Shown piece after piece: positions 1 through 9,960 of a DNA stretch of 64,000 bases. Source of the stretch: Akkermansiaceae bacterium UBA5689 (GTDB lineage: Bacteria; Verrucomicrobiota; Verrucomicrobiia; Verrucomicrobiales; Akkermansiaceae); assembly GCA_002420305.1 (NCBI GenBank), contig DIHT01000133.1, forward strand, positions 1-64,000, read 5' to 3'. A program made the position numbers and the translations under genes. The notes under the pieces were generated by a model. It did no database searches and had not been told where the DNA came from. It saw only the letters and a program-made list of their open reading frames with translations. Numbering within the stretch: position 1 is the first letter of the stretch; every line of letters starts with the position of its first letter.

Positions 1-159
1 TAAAATATAGGGGCTGAGAATTGTGAAAGGGCGCATAGTGCTCACTGATACCCCTCACACTATAGGGTCTGTAGAAGGTCTTGCAAAGTCCGATGGTAGG
101 CTCAAGGTCTCTCGCCGATTTGCTTAGGCGTATCTGTATTATCTAAAGTTAATTAATAA

Positions 160-2316
160 ATGATCTCTCGCACCTCACCCTTCGTCTCCGTCAGCTCACT
201 AGTTTTAGTGGCTTGGCTCCCCATCTCGGCTCAGGCCCAACTCGTTGAGACCCTTCCGGAAGTCCGGGTAACGGCCTCCGCCTCCGGGGAAGGCGCCGGA
301 GAAGGGAATCTCGATGAAACCGTTCTCAGCTTAGAAGACTTGGCCCGTTTCGGGGTTGAGAATCTTGAGGACCTGAGCGCGCTTGCTCCCAACCTGCACT
401 TTGTTGACAGTGACACACGGGGATATGGCAGCATGATCTCAATGCGTGGTCTGAGTAACACCCTGTTTTTCGGACCTGCTGCGGTCGGGCTGTACATTGA
501 TGATGTCCCATTCAGCGACGCCTTCACCTACAACTCAAATCTTCTTTCTTTTGCTTCAGCTCGGATACATCACGGGCCCCAAGGGGTGAGTTTCGGAGCG
601 AATGCGCCGGGGGGAATGATTAACCTGACCACATTGCAAGCAGGCGACACCTTCGAGGGTTCTGCTAGTCTGGAATATGGATCTTATAATACGAGGGGCA
701 TTAAACTTTCCTCGTCGGGGCCCCTCCCTGCATTTGAATCTGGTTTTCTCGCCGGCCAGGAATTAAGCCACACATTCCAGTTTTACTGGAAGGAGCGGGA
801 CGGGTTCCTACGCAATCGGACCCTCGGGATCCGGCCGGACGACAGGTCCGTTATCGGAGGGGTGGGATCCTTGATCTGGAAGGCGAACCAGGATACCGAG
901 GTTAAGTTACGGGTCATGGCTGAGGTCGTGGACGACGGAGGCCAGCGATTGACAGCCTTGCCAGAAAGTCTCGACAGGCAAACGGGTGGAACCGGCCCGA
1001 ATCCTGCGTATACTGGAGACCTTTTCCAGGTCGATTCAGACCTCGCCGGGACGGGCGAGTCCGAGCGCTATCAGCTTTCCCTCCATGTGACAAAAGACCT
1101 CGGGTGGGCAACCGCGAAATCGATTAGCTCCTACCAGAATTGGGAATTGGGCCCTCAATTGGTGGATCTTGACTTTACCAACTCCGATCCCTTCCCGCTC
1201 TTCGCGTCTACCTCGAACATCTCCCAGCGTCAGACCCTCCGGACCAAGGAGTTTCGCTTGCAAAGTCCAGAGGGAGCCGGCCCGCTGGCATGGCGGGGCG
1301 GCCTGTTCTACATGAGGAAGGAGAATACCGGAAATACTGTCCGGCAGTATCCGGTGCCGGCCCCCGTTCCGTTTGGCTTTGTTCCGTTCACCCAAAGACT
1401 CAATTTCAACGTCGCGCAGGAAAGTTTTGCTGCCTACGGGAAACTGAACTACGAGCTTGGGAATGGGTTTGCCGTCGATGCAGGAGCCAGGGTCGAGTTG
1501 GTGGAGGTCAGCCTTGACCGGTCGAATGAAGTTCCACCCCAGAGCTTGAGCGAAAACAGGGATGAACTTTACTTCTCCCCAACCGCGGGGGCGTCATACG
1601 AGGTCAGCGAGAATGTCACCGCCTTCGTCCGCTCGGGACTGGGAATCAAGCCACACGGGTATTCGGCATTCAGCGATGACATAAATACCGCCAGATTTGA
1701 GGAGGAGAAGAACTGGTCCAATGAGGCAGGCATCCAATTCAGGAACGAGCCAAACAAGGTCAACGCAGTTGTCAGAGCCTACTGGAACAAGGTCGAAGAT
1801 TACCATTTGAATGCTCAGAATCCATTCTCCACCGATTTCGTAGTGGCGAATGCGGAGGAAGTGCGGTCGCGCGGAGTGGAGGCTGAGCTGCAGTGGCGGC
1901 CAACAGATCCCCTGCTCATCCATGCCAACGCGGGGTATTCGGACGTCCACTTCGAGGACTACACCGATATATTTACCGGAATCGATAGCGCAGGAAATAC
2001 GGTTCCGTTCATTCCAGAATTTACCGCCAGCGTTGGCTTCCGCTACGATTTGCCCGGAGGGTTTTTTGTAGGATCATCCGTGCGAGGGACCAGGAAGACC
2101 TACTACGATGCGGCTAACACCGAGGCTTTCAGCGAGGACGGCTACCTCGTCTGGGATGCCCAAGTGGGCTACGAGCAGGAAAACTGGTCGGTCACTCTTT
2201 ACGGGCGAAACCTGCTGGAAGAGGACTATTACACCTATATGAACCCCTCGATTGCGGCAGGAACACCTGGTGACCCGCAGCTATTTGGCGTTCGGGTCGA
2301 CCTCGATATCTGGTAA
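160..2316 (+). CDS. TonB-dependent outer-membrane receptor
   Basis: A 718-residue outer-membrane receptor expected to import a ligand such as an iron chelate, cofactor or glycan using TonB/ExbBD energy. Residues 1-26 are a signal peptide ending AQA. A TonB-box-like stretch (PEVRVTA) follows at about 34-40, and the plug runs to about residue 160 with the usual RG and YIDDVP plug motifs. The rest is barrel, and the chain ends in Trp as outer-membrane beta-barrels usually do. The length is normal for the family. The ATG at 160 fits the signal peptide, but I see no strong ribosome binding site before it. It leads the long plus-strand gene run, although 186 bases separate it from the next gene, so shared transcription is unproven. 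The substrate cannot be read from the sequence. Confidence 0.9.
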   Translation: MISRTSPFVSVSSLVLVAWLPISAQAQLVETLPEVRVTASASGEGAGEGNLDETVLSLEDLARFGVENLEDLSALAPNLHFVDSDTRGYGSMISMRGLSNTLFFGPAAVGLYIDDVPFSDAFTYNSNLLSFASARIHHGPQGVSFGANAPGGMINLTTLQAGDTFEGSASLEYGSYNTRGIKLSSSGPLPAFESGFLAGQELSHTFQFYWKERDGFLRNRTLGIRPDDRSVIGGVGSLIWKANQDTEVKLRVMAEVVDDGGQRLTALPESLDRQTGGTGPNPAYTGDLFQVDSDLAGTGESERYQLSLHVTKDLGWATAKSISSYQNWELGPQLVDLDFTNSDPFPLFASTSNISQRQTLRTKEFRLQSPEGAGPLAWRGGLFYMRKENTGNTVRQYPVPAPVPFGFVPFTQRLNFNVAQESFAAYGKLNYELGNGFAVDAGARVELVEVSLDRSNEVPPQSLSENRDELYFSPTAGASYEVSENVTAFVRSGLGIKPHGYSAFSDDINTARFEEEKNWSNEAGIQFRNEPNKVNAVVRAYWNKVEDYHLNAQNPFSTDFVVANAEEVRSRGVEAELQWRPTDPLLIHANAGYSDVHFEDYTDIFTGIDSAGNTVPFIPEFTASVGFRYDLPGGFFVGSSVRGTRKTYYDAANTEAFSEDGYLVWDAQVGYEQENWSVTLYGRNLLEEDYYTYMNPSIAAGTPGDPQLFGVRVDLDIW

Positions 2317-2502
2317 AAACGTCCAAATACCCTTTAAGAGCCCTCGGAATGAGGGGAATGGAGGCTGAAGATCTGCATGTTTTGGTGTTTTGTGTGTTCT
2401 TCAATATCTGGTAGAAGCCAGCCATTCAGGCGTTCCCTGAACTGCCACCATCAGTTAAAGGCGGGGAAGAGATCGCAAGTTACCCCGCATAGAACACGAT
2501 TC

Positions 2503-4782
2503 ATGACCAAGCTCCGACTCCCGGCAATCCTGCCCATGGTAGGGATATTCGCACTCGCTTCCTCCAGCATGGCGGCTCCTCCCAAGGCTTCTGGCCTTTT
2601 AAGCTGGAGGGGTCCAGACCAGACGGGTGCTCTTCCAGGGAAGGGATACCCGGAGAAGTGGGGAGGACCCGGGGGAGAAAACCACCTCTGGACGCACAAG
2701 GTGAAAGGCGGGGGGACTCCGGTCATAGCCAACGGGAAGCTTTACTCATTTGGCTACTACGACAATCCCAAGGATCTCAGCGATGTTCAAGAGGCTCTGA
2801 TCTGCTTGGACCCGGAGACGGGAGAACTGGTGTGGGAATACCGGTTTAGCGATTTTATCAGCGACGTAGTCTACAACCGCTACGCGGTGGGCTCTCCCAT
2901 TGTCGATGCCGCAACAGGGAACGTTTACATGCAGAGTTCGAACGGACGCCTGATGGCATTCACTGCGGATGGTAAGAGGCTGTGGGAGCATTCCCTGGTG
3001 GAAAAGCTTGCCAGGCTGACCTTTCCTAACGGGCGAACAGGGTCGCTGGGACTCCAGGGACCCGTTGTGATTGTTCACTGCGTAACTGCCAACTGGGGCA
3101 CTACGGGTCCTGCTCGGGACCGGCTCTACGCGTTCGATAAAATCACCGGAGAGCTTGTGTGGTATTCGACACCCGGGACCGTGCCGGACGACAGTTCGTT
3201 CTCCATGCCAGTGTATGCCACCATCGATGGCCACCGGGTGGGTTACACAGGACACGGGTGTGGGAACCTGACGAGCGTGGACATGCGGACCGGCAAGCCG
3301 CTCTGGCGCTTCCAGTTTGCTAAGGGCGGGGTTAATTCCCAGATTCTCAAGTATGGTGAGGACAAGCTCATCGCGATCCATGGAAAGGAAAACGTGGATA
3401 CGACCGCGAAGGGGCGGCTCATATGTCTCAAGGTTCCAACGACCTATAATGCGGGGAAACCAGCAATTTTGCCGGCAAGCGCGGAGGTCTGGCGTAATGA
3501 GGATCATGTCGCCTTTACGAGTTCTCCAACTCTGGTCGGCAACAGGATCTTTAGCACGATCGCAACGGGTGAGCTGGTATGCGTGGATGCCGATACAGGT
3601 AAAACAGTGTGGAAAAAGAAGCTTGGTCCCGACCAGCTTCATGCTTCCCCGGCCTTTGCCGATGGCAAGCTCTACGTGCCGCTGGCAGACGGAATGTTCT
3701 ATATCCTCAAGCCTGGAGAAGAGGGCGCGGAGGAGCTGACCAAGCTTCACCTTCACACTCCATGTCTCGGCACGCCGGCCTTATGGGGAGGGAAGTGTTT
3801 CCTGATGACCAAGGATGGCCTGCACTGCTTCGGCGCGAAGGGCGCCGCCGCTGACAAGCCCGGAGAGGAATTGCCCTCCGAGGAAGTTGGTCCAGTCGCG
3901 CAGATCCAGATCGTGCCAGCTGAGTTCGCCCTGACTCCCGGAAGCAAGCAGACCTTCACCATCTGGGGCCTTGATGATAAGGGACGCCGGGTGAAAAAAA
4001 TGGAGGGTGCAGAGTGGGAAGCTTTTATTCCTCCAACAGCCAGGGTGAAGGCAAAAGTTGACGCCTCTTTCGAGGGAGACACCCTTTCGGCAGGAGCGGA
4101 TGCGAAGCTCTCGGCTGGTGCTTTCAAGGCCAGCGTCGATGGAATGAGCGCAACAACCCGTGGCCGGGTGATCGCTACTCTCGGCTATGAGGCAGATTTC
4201 GAGGGAACGCCCCTCCCCATGAAGAACGATAAGGGAGAAGCGGTGAACTTTCCGCCGTTGCCCTGGCTCGGCGCCCGGATCAAGTGGCATGTCCTCCAGC
4301 ATGATGGCAGCCAGGTGATCGCCAATCGGTTGGACAATGTGCTCTTCCAGCGAACGATGAACTTCTTTGGTGATCCTGAGCTAAGTGATTACGTGCTGGA
4401 GGCAGACGTTGCGACCGACGGGAATCGTCGGGTAATGTCCACAATCGGGCTCGTGAACCAGCGCTACCTGATTACCTTGGATGGCAACCGCCGAATTCTG
4501 GAGGTGAGCTCCAATCACGAGAGGGTTAAGGAGAGCGTGAAGTTTCCGATCCGTCCAAATACCTGGTATCACCTCAAGACCCACGTTCTCCGGGGCGAGG
4601 ATGGGGGAGGTTCGGTGCGCGCCAAGGCGTGGTTGCGTGATCAGCCTGAGCCCGAAGAATGGACCATTGAGGTTAAACTCGACGACGTTCACGAGAAGGG
4701 GGCCCCCGGAATCTTCGCATTTTCGCCACAAGTTCAAAAACGAGTTTATATCGATAATATTAAACTTTCTGCTGCCGAGTAG
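2503..4782 (+). CDS. Secreted beta-propeller protein with C-terminal LamG/DUF1080-like domain
   Basis: An exported PQQ-like (quinoprotein ADH-like) beta-propeller. An in-frame start exists at 2377, but the ATG at 2503 begins a clean signal peptide (MTKLRLPAIL..., cleavage after SMA), so I use it; it gives 759 residues. Residues of about 30-460 carry repeated DxxTGExxW blade motifs. An Ig-like linker follows (about 480-590), then a jelly-roll resembling LamG or DUF1080 3-keto-disaccharide hydrolase domains to the C-terminus. The fold is clear but the function is not. Propellers of this type may bind PQQ, act as scaffolds like BamB, or bind sugars. The next gene starts 24 bases downstream and encodes a second propeller, so the two probably share a message. 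No catalytic residues can be assigned. Confidence 0.8.
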   Translation: MTKLRLPAILPMVGIFALASSSMAAPPKASGLLSWRGPDQTGALPGKGYPEKWGGPGGENHLWTHKVKGGGTPVIANGKLYSFGYYDNPKDLSDVQEALICLDPETGELVWEYRFSDFISDVVYNRYAVGSPIVDAATGNVYMQSSNGRLMAFTADGKRLWEHSLVEKLARLTFPNGRTGSLGLQGPVVIVHCVTANWGTTGPARDRLYAFDKITGELVWYSTPGTVPDDSSFSMPVYATIDGHRVGYTGHGCGNLTSVDMRTGKPLWRFQFAKGGVNSQILKYGEDKLIAIHGKENVDTTAKGRLICLKVPTTYNAGKPAILPASAEVWRNEDHVAFTSSPTLVGNRIFSTIATGELVCVDADTGKTVWKKKLGPDQLHASPAFADGKLYVPLADGMFYILKPGEEGAEELTKLHLHTPCLGTPALWGGKCFLMTKDGLHCFGAKGAAADKPGEELPSEEVGPVAQIQIVPAEFALTPGSKQTFTIWGLDDKGRRVKKMEGAEWEAFIPPTARVKAKVDASFEGDTLSAGADAKLSAGAFKASVDGMSATTRGRVIATLGYEADFEGTPLPMKNDKGEAVNFPPLPWLGARIKWHVLQHDGSQVIANRLDNVLFQRTMNFFGDPELSDYVLEADVATDGNRRVMSTIGLVNQRYLITLDGNRRILEVSSNHERVKESVKFPIRPNTWYHLKTHVLRGEDGGGSVRAKAWLRDQPEPEEWTIEVKLDDVHEKGAPGIFAFSPQVQKRVYIDNIKLSAAE

Positions 4783-4806
4783 ATAACCATCCAACACCGT
4801 TCAGAC

Positions 4807-6636
4807 ATGAAACCTAAATCTGTTTATCCGTTCATTATCAGCCTTGGAGCCCTTGTGGGGTTCTCGTCCTGCCAGGACCAGGGGGACCCTGCTGCTGCCT
4901 CTGGTGACGCGGGTGGTCTCGCTGGGGGCGAAGCGCCTGTTGCCACTGAGCAGCCTGGTGGCGGGCCCCGGGAATGGCCCACATGGGGTCGCGATGGATC
5001 GCGCAACATGGTGGGCAACGCTGCCAACCTGCCTGTTGAGGTCAACCCCGGGGAAATGGATGATGAAACCGAGGAAATTGATCTCACGGGGGCAAAGAAT
5101 ATTCGCTGGGTGGCCAAGTTAGGCTCGCAATCCTACGGGACAACATCGGTGGCCTATGGGAAAGTATTTGCGGGAACGAATAATGAATCTCCCCGGGACA
5201 AACGCAACGTGGTCGATCGCGGTAACCTGATGTGCTTTGATGAGAAGACAGGGGACTTTCTCTGGCAGCTTGTGTCGCCTAAGCTCGGAGCCCGCAAGGT
5301 CAGCGACTGGGAATACGTCGGGCTGTGCTCCTCACCTGCCGTGGAGGAAGATCGGCTCTGGGTAGTGACCAACCGGGGCGAGGTTGTCTGCCTCGATATG
5401 AATGGCCTTGCCGATGGCAATGATGGGCCCTTCCAGGACGAGCAAAAGTATTACGGCGCAGGCCTCTCGGGGATGGCCAAGGCACGCGATGTCACAGTTG
5501 ATGGCGAGACCCGGACTCTTTCGGACGCCAGCGCTACTTTGGTTGAATCTCTGACCAAGCAGATTGAAGGCGGGCTTGAAGGAGACGCACTCAAGGGGGC
5601 CATTGGCCGGCGGAAGGGAGCCTTCGCCGAGGGCGCTCCTAAAATCGACGAAACCTACGCTGACATCCTCTGGGTGTTCGATATGCGGGACGCAGACAAT
5701 GGTGTTGGCGCGTTCCCCCACAATGTCTCAAGCTGCTCTCCCCTGATTCATGGGGACATTCTCTATACTTCAACATCGAACGGGGTCGACTGGTCTCACA
5801 CCAACATTCCCGGGGAGTTCATTCCCGGGCTGATCGCCCTCGACAAAAACACAGGAAAACTACTTGGAGAAGAGGTCTCGGGCGTTTCTGAGCGAGTGCT
5901 CCACGCAAGCTGGAGCTCTCCGGCAGTCGGTAAGGCCAAGGGTGAAGATGTTCTTGTCTGGGGGGGCGGAGATGGTTTTGCATACGGGTTCAATCCGGTC
6001 CCTGTAATGGATGAGGATGAGGGAATTCCGATTCTCAAAGAGCTCTGGCGCTACGATGGCAACCCTCCGCATTTTCGTAAGAAGCCGGATGGAACCCCGA
6101 TCAAGTATGCCACCTTTAAAGGGCCTAACGATATTATCGGAACGACTGTGATTCATGAAGGCCTTGTCTATTTTGCGATTGGCCAAGACCCGGAACATGG
6201 AGATGGAGTTGGCATGCTGAGCTGTGTTGACGCCAGCGCGACAGGGGATTTGAGCGGCAAGGCCGTATGGACCTACGAATATGGCGATGGATCAGGCATC
6301 GGACGCTCGATTTCGACCCCAAGCATTACGGATGATGGTCTTGTGATCTGCGCTGAGTATGACGGAGACATTCACTGCGTGGATGCCAAGACCGGAAAGC
6401 AATACTGGGTCCATGAGACCGGGAGTCGGGTATGGTCTTCGACCTTGGTCGCTGACGGGAAGATTTTCCTCGGCACGGAGGATGGCGAAGTAGTCATTCT
6501 GGCCGCCGCAAAGGAGAAGAAGCACCTTGGGACTATCGAGCTCCATGCGCCAATTTATAGCTCTGCGGTCGTTGCCAATGACACGGTTTATATAGCCAGC
6601 CAAACTCACCTTTACGCTATCGGGACGGTTGAGTAG
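4807..6636 (+). CDS. Beta-propeller (PQQ-like) lipoprotein
   Basis: A 609-residue PQQ-like beta-propeller protein. The N-terminus is a lipoprotein signal with the lipobox FSSC, so the mature protein should be lipid-anchored at Cys22. A low-complexity Gly/Ala/Pro linker follows. Blade motifs of the DxKTGxxxW kind recur from about residue 120 to the end (DEKTGDFLW, DKNTGKLLG, DAKTGKQYW). A Cys-Ser-Ser motif (around LCSSPA and SSCSPL) recurs at blade starts. It lies 24 bases after the other propeller gene and upstream of a DUF3311/symporter pair. Relatives are annotated as outer membrane assembly factor BamB-like or PQQ-binding-like proteins. I see no evidence that it is a PQQ-dependent dehydrogenase, so treat it as a binding or scaffold propeller of unknown ligand. 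Confidence 0.82.
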   Translation: MKPKSVYPFIISLGALVGFSSCQDQGDPAAASGDAGGLAGGEAPVATEQPGGGPREWPTWGRDGSRNMVGNAANLPVEVNPGEMDDETEEIDLTGAKNIRWVAKLGSQSYGTTSVAYGKVFAGTNNESPRDKRNVVDRGNLMCFDEKTGDFLWQLVSPKLGARKVSDWEYVGLCSSPAVEEDRLWVVTNRGEVVCLDMNGLADGNDGPFQDEQKYYGAGLSGMAKARDVTVDGETRTLSDASATLVESLTKQIEGGLEGDALKGAIGRRKGAFAEGAPKIDETYADILWVFDMRDADNGVGAFPHNVSSCSPLIHGDILYTSTSNGVDWSHTNIPGEFIPGLIALDKNTGKLLGEEVSGVSERVLHASWSSPAVGKAKGEDVLVWGGGDGFAYGFNPVPVMDEDEGIPILKELWRYDGNPPHFRKKPDGTPIKYATFKGPNDIIGTTVIHEGLVYFAIGQDPEHGDGVGMLSCVDASATGDLSGKAVWTYEYGDGSGIGRSISTPSITDDGLVICAEYDGDIHCVDAKTGKQYWVHETGSRVWSSTLVADGKIFLGTEDGEVVILAAAKEKKHLGTIELHAPIYSSAVVANDTVYIASQTHLYAIGTVE

Positions 6637-6729
6637 AGGGGACAAGGTTCAATCTGCTTCGGGTAGACGCCGTCCTCGCCCCATAAGAACAAGAAATCCT
6701 CCCTGGTCCGCAGCCCGACCCTGAATGGC

Positions 6730-6966
6730 ATGAAAAAAACTTCCGTTGCTTTCCTTCTTATTTTTGTCGCCCTTGCTGTTCTTCATCAGGACGCATGGAA
6801 CTGGAGCAGTTCCCATCTGGTTTTTGGCTTCATGCCCGTCGGGCTGGCGTATCACGCACTGTATTCCCTGACGGCCGCCCTCTTCTGGGGAATCGTGATC
6901 AAGTTCGCTTGGCCTGAGGACTTGGAGCAGTGGGCCGAAGAGGGAGAGAAGAACTCAACACCTTAA
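6730..6966 (+). CDS. Small DUF3311-like membrane protein, symporter partner
   Basis: A 78-residue membrane protein with two predicted transmembrane segments (about 5-22 and 33-62) and a short acidic cytoplasmic tail. The LVFGFMPVGLAYHALYSL stretch resembles DUF3311. That family is typically encoded directly before sodium:solute symporters and is thought to be a small accessory subunit. The symporter start at 6978 is 11 bases downstream, which supports co-translation. The ATG at 6730 is preferred because the ATG at 6725 stops after two codons. Its role is inferred only from family and neighbour. Confidence 0.72.
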   Translation: MKKTSVAFLLIFVALAVLHQDAWNWSSSHLVFGFMPVGLAYHALYSLTAALFWGIVIKFAWPEDLEQWAEEGEKNSTP

Positions 6967-6977
6967 ATTTAAGAATC

Positions 6978-8669
6978 ATGGCAACCGTATGGGTGATAGT
7001 CTGCTACTTGGGAGCTCTTCTCGCGTTCGCGCTGGGCTCCAAGGTTCTCTTTCGCGGCACAAGTAACGATTACTTTGTCGCCAGCCGTTCAATCGGACCG
7101 TTCATGCTCCTCATGTCGGTTTTCGGAACGACCATGACCGCGTTTGCGCTGGTTGGGTCTACAGGGAAAGCCTTCGAGCGTGGGATAGGAACCTACGGAC
7201 TGATGGCGTCCTCTTCCGGGCTCATTCACGCAGCTTGTTTCTTTTTGATCGGAGTAAAGATCTGGTCCATTGGGAAGCGCCACGGGTTTGTGACTCAGAT
7301 CCAGTTTTTTCGCGCCCGTTTCGGCTCCAACGGACTTGGGTATCTCCTTTTTCCCATTTTCGTGCTTCTGGTCATTCCCTACCTGCTTATTGGAGTTATT
7401 GGTGCGGGCAAGACGCTCCAGCCGGCTACGGCCGGCGCCTTTCCTGAGCTTTTCCAGAGCGAAAACCCGATCCTGAATGGGGGAGTGCCGCCCTGGCTCA
7501 CTGGCTTGGTTATCTGCGGCGTTGTCCTGGCCTATATTTTTGCGGGCGGCTCTCGGGCCGCAGCGTGGGCCAATACTTTCCAGACCTTGGTATTTATGGG
7601 GATGGGGCTGGTCGCATTTGTGCTCATTTATAATGTTCTCGGACAGGCGGGAAGCCCAACCAATGTTGCCGCGCGTGTGACAGAGCAGGGTGAGGTTGTG
7701 CAGGACTACGCGTTTGACAAAGCCTCGGGGAAATTAGTCAAAGCGGAGAAGCCGAAGGTTATTGGAAAACTCAAGCACCCGGAGGAGGCGGAGCAATGGG
7801 CAGGAAAGCAACCCCACCTGACGAGAGACGAGGTCGAGATCATTTACAAGGCCAAGAATCCTAAAACCAAGGAGGTGGTCGCCAAGACACGCGAGGTGGG
7901 AGTACCGTGGTTGATGTTCCTCAGCTATATGTTCATTCCCCTGAGCGTGGGCATGTTCCCGCACCTGTTCCAGCATTGGCTTACTGCGAAAAGCGCGAAA
8001 GCATTCAAGCTTACTTTGGTAGCCCACCCGCTGTGCATTATGATAGTGTGGGTGCCCTGTGTGCTGATCGGGATCTGGGCCAGCGGGCTGCTCCCTTGGG
8101 GCATGCCCCCCGCGGCAATTCTGTCAAATGTTCTCAAGACCTTGATAGGGAACCCCATTCTTACGGGTATGCTGACAGCTGGAATTCTTGCAGCCATCAT
8201 GTCTTCACTGGATTCACAATTCCTGTGCCTGGGCACAATCTTCACGAACGATGTGGTCCTGCATAATTCTAAGAAAGAGTACACCGATAAGCAGATTCTC
8301 TTCATGGCGAGGAGCTTCGTGGTCGGCATCGTGGCTGTGACCTACGTGCTGGCTCTTCTCCTCCAAAATCAGAACGTCTTCGACCTTGCAGTCTGGTGCT
8401 TCTCTGGCTTTGCGGCCCTCACGCCCCTTGTGATTGCCGCGCTTTACTGGCGGCGGGCGACCGCTGCGGGGGCATTCGCGAGCGTGATTACAGTCGTGGT
8501 GACTTGGTTCACCTTTTTTGCGATGTCAGGCTTCGGGGGGGAGTTTACCGTGATGGGCGGAATTATGCCGGCTGCCATTTGTTGGGTAGCGGGCGCTCTG
8601 GCAATGGTGGTTGTTTCGCTCGCTACCAAGCCGCCCGCCAAGGAGACGGTGGACAAGTTTTTCGTATAA
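6978..8669 (+). CDS. Sodium:solute symporter (SSS family)
   Basis: An inner-membrane secondary transporter of the SSS family (PanF/PutP-like), 563 residues, with about 13 hydrophobic segments. An in-frame start exists at 6930, but ATG 6978 gives the usual short N-terminus straight into TM1. Typical family features are the N-terminal SNDYFVASRS stretch and the GxxAAIMSSLDSQ segment (near 8190-8220), which belongs to the Na-binding core. It carries an unusual charged, Lys/Glu-rich insertion of about 85 residues (nt 7641-7900) between two membrane helices. It is preceded by a DUF3311-like gene and followed by an imperfect hairpin. The substrate is unknown; the context of an aryl-acid reduction operon suggests, without proof, an organic acid. 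Confidence 0.88.
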   Translation: MATVWVIVCYLGALLAFALGSKVLFRGTSNDYFVASRSIGPFMLLMSVFGTTMTAFALVGSTGKAFERGIGTYGLMASSSGLIHAACFFLIGVKIWSIGKRHGFVTQIQFFRARFGSNGLGYLLFPIFVLLVIPYLLIGVIGAGKTLQPATAGAFPELFQSENPILNGGVPPWLTGLVICGVVLAYIFAGGSRAAAWANTFQTLVFMGMGLVAFVLIYNVLGQAGSPTNVAARVTEQGEVVQDYAFDKASGKLVKAEKPKVIGKLKHPEEAEQWAGKQPHLTRDEVEIIYKAKNPKTKEVVAKTREVGVPWLMFLSYMFIPLSVGMFPHLFQHWLTAKSAKAFKLTLVAHPLCIMIVWVPCVLIGIWASGLLPWGMPPAAILSNVLKTLIGNPILTGMLTAGILAAIMSSLDSQFLCLGTIFTNDVVLHNSKKEYTDKQILFMARSFVVGIVAVTYVLALLLQNQNVFDLAVWCFSGFAALTPLVIAALYWRRATAAGAFASVITVVVTWFTFFAMSGFGGEFTVMGGIMPAAICWVAGALAMVVVSLATKPPAKETVDKFFV

Positions 8670-8675
8670 GGCGAA

Positions 8676-8697
8676 AATGCCCCGACAGGGGCGCATT
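8676..8697 (+). terminator. Possible weak terminator hairpin after the symporter
   Basis: AATGCCCC, loop GACA, then GGGG and GCATT with one bulged C form a stem just after the symporter stop. No real T-run follows, so it may only slow or partly end transcription before the adenylating-enzyme gene at 8803. Confidence 0.3.
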
Positions 8698-8802
8698 CAT
8701 GCCAGTATTCAGGAATAATTCCCCCTACCGCGGGATCGTGGGACTTGCGGGATTGTCAGAAAGGAGTAGGGATATGCCCCATCACCAAGGAATTGATTAG
8801 AT

Positions 8803-9873
8803 ATGAGCTGTGATTTGACCGTGGAAGAAGCCCGTGCGGCACTGGATGAGCGTGTTCGAGAAAGCATGCAATGGCACTTTTCGCCGGAGACGGGGTGCCC
8901 TTACTGGCTAGAAAGAGCCTCCAGCCTGGGATTCGACCCTCGGACGGAGGTGACGTGCTTCGCGGATATCCAGAAATTTCCAAACTTTGATGATGAGGTT
9001 CTCAGGAAAGAGGATCCCAGTCGATTTATCCCCAAGGCGTTTGAAGGCAGGCCTTTCAATGTATTCGAGACCGGAGGCACCACCGGGATGCCGAAGCAGC
9101 GGATTGGTTGGGACGATTACAAGACCGATTACTCGGAGTTCAGTGACCACTACCCTTCCGACTTTTTTCCCCAGGGGGGGAATTGGCTCATGGTGGGCCC
9201 CACCGGGCCAAGGCGCTTGCGACTTTCCATTGAGCATCTAGCTAATCGGCGGGGAGGGGCCTGCTTTTTCATCGACCTTGATCCTCGTTGGGTGAAGCGC
9301 CTGATTGCGGACGGAGAATACTCGATGGCCCGAAAGTATCAGGAGCATGTCATCGATCAGGCCGTTACCATTATCCGGCATCGAGACATCAAGTGCCTCT
9401 TTACCACACCCAAGCTGCTCGAGAGTCTTGCTGAGCGGATGTCGCTGGTTGATGGAGGGATTAAGGGCGTGTTTGCCGGGGGAACGACGATGACTCCTCA
9501 ATATGTCCGCTTCATTGAGGAGGAGGTACTGGAGGGCAAAATCAATTATGCCCCAACCTACGGGAACACCTTGATGGGCCTTGCAATTAGCCGGAAGCGG
9601 GAGCCAGGAGAGTACAGCCTGACTTACTATGCGCCCCAGCCCCGTGCCGTCCTGCGAATCGTAGACCCAGAGGATTCGACCCGCGATATGGAATATGGGG
9701 ACTATGGCCGGGTGGAACTCACAACCATGACCAAGGAGTTTTTCGTGCCTCGCTTTCTTGAGCGGGATGAGGCCATTCGGAGAGAGCCATGTGGGGAATT
9801 TCCTTGGGACGGGGTGGGAGATGTAAGGCCCTTTCAGAGCGGAACGAAGCAGGTGATTGAAGGCGTCTACTAA
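8803..9873 (+). CDS. Short ANL-superfamily adenylating enzyme (EhpF/PaaK-like)
   Basis: A 356-residue carboxylate-activating enzyme of the acyl-adenylate superfamily. The phosphate-binding loop TGGTTGMPK is at residues 90-98, and a YGNT adenylate-binding motif lies at 253-256. The chain ends near residue 350 and lacks the roughly 110-residue C-terminal lid domain with the catalytic Lys that full-length CoA ligases carry. Small proteins of this kind include EhpF, which acts on phenazine dicarboxylate in griseoluteic acid synthesis, and LuxE-type acyl-protein synthetases; both feed a reductase. The next gene is an ALDH-fold reductase, so acid activation for reduction is the likely job. A weak AAGGA lies 11-12 bases before the ATG. 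The substrate is not known; an aryl acid is inferred from the downstream chorismate-lyase-like gene. Confidence 0.75.
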   Translation: MSCDLTVEEARAALDERVRESMQWHFSPETGCPYWLERASSLGFDPRTEVTCFADIQKFPNFDDEVLRKEDPSRFIPKAFEGRPFNVFETGGTTGMPKQRIGWDDYKTDYSEFSDHYPSDFFPQGGNWLMVGPTGPRRLRLSIEHLANRRGGACFFIDLDPRWVKRLIADGEYSMARKYQEHVIDQAVTIIRHRDIKCLFTTPKLLESLAERMSLVDGGIKGVFAGGTTMTPQYVRFIEEEVLEGKINYAPTYGNTLMGLAISRKREPGEYSLTYYAPQPRAVLRIVDPEDSTRDMEYGDYGRVELTTMTKEFFVPRFLERDEAIRREPCGEFPWDGVGDVRPFQSGTKQVIEGVY

Positions 9874-9960
9874 ACGAGAGGACCCAAAGACTCGGCATTC
9901 GAAACGGAACACACCAACGAGAAACTTGAACCCCCGGAGCTTTAAAGCGCTCCACTGAAT

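Noticed and set aside
2746..3756. 336-residue frame on the minus strand opposite the first propeller gene
   Set aside because: Antisense to a clear propeller coding region and without domains.
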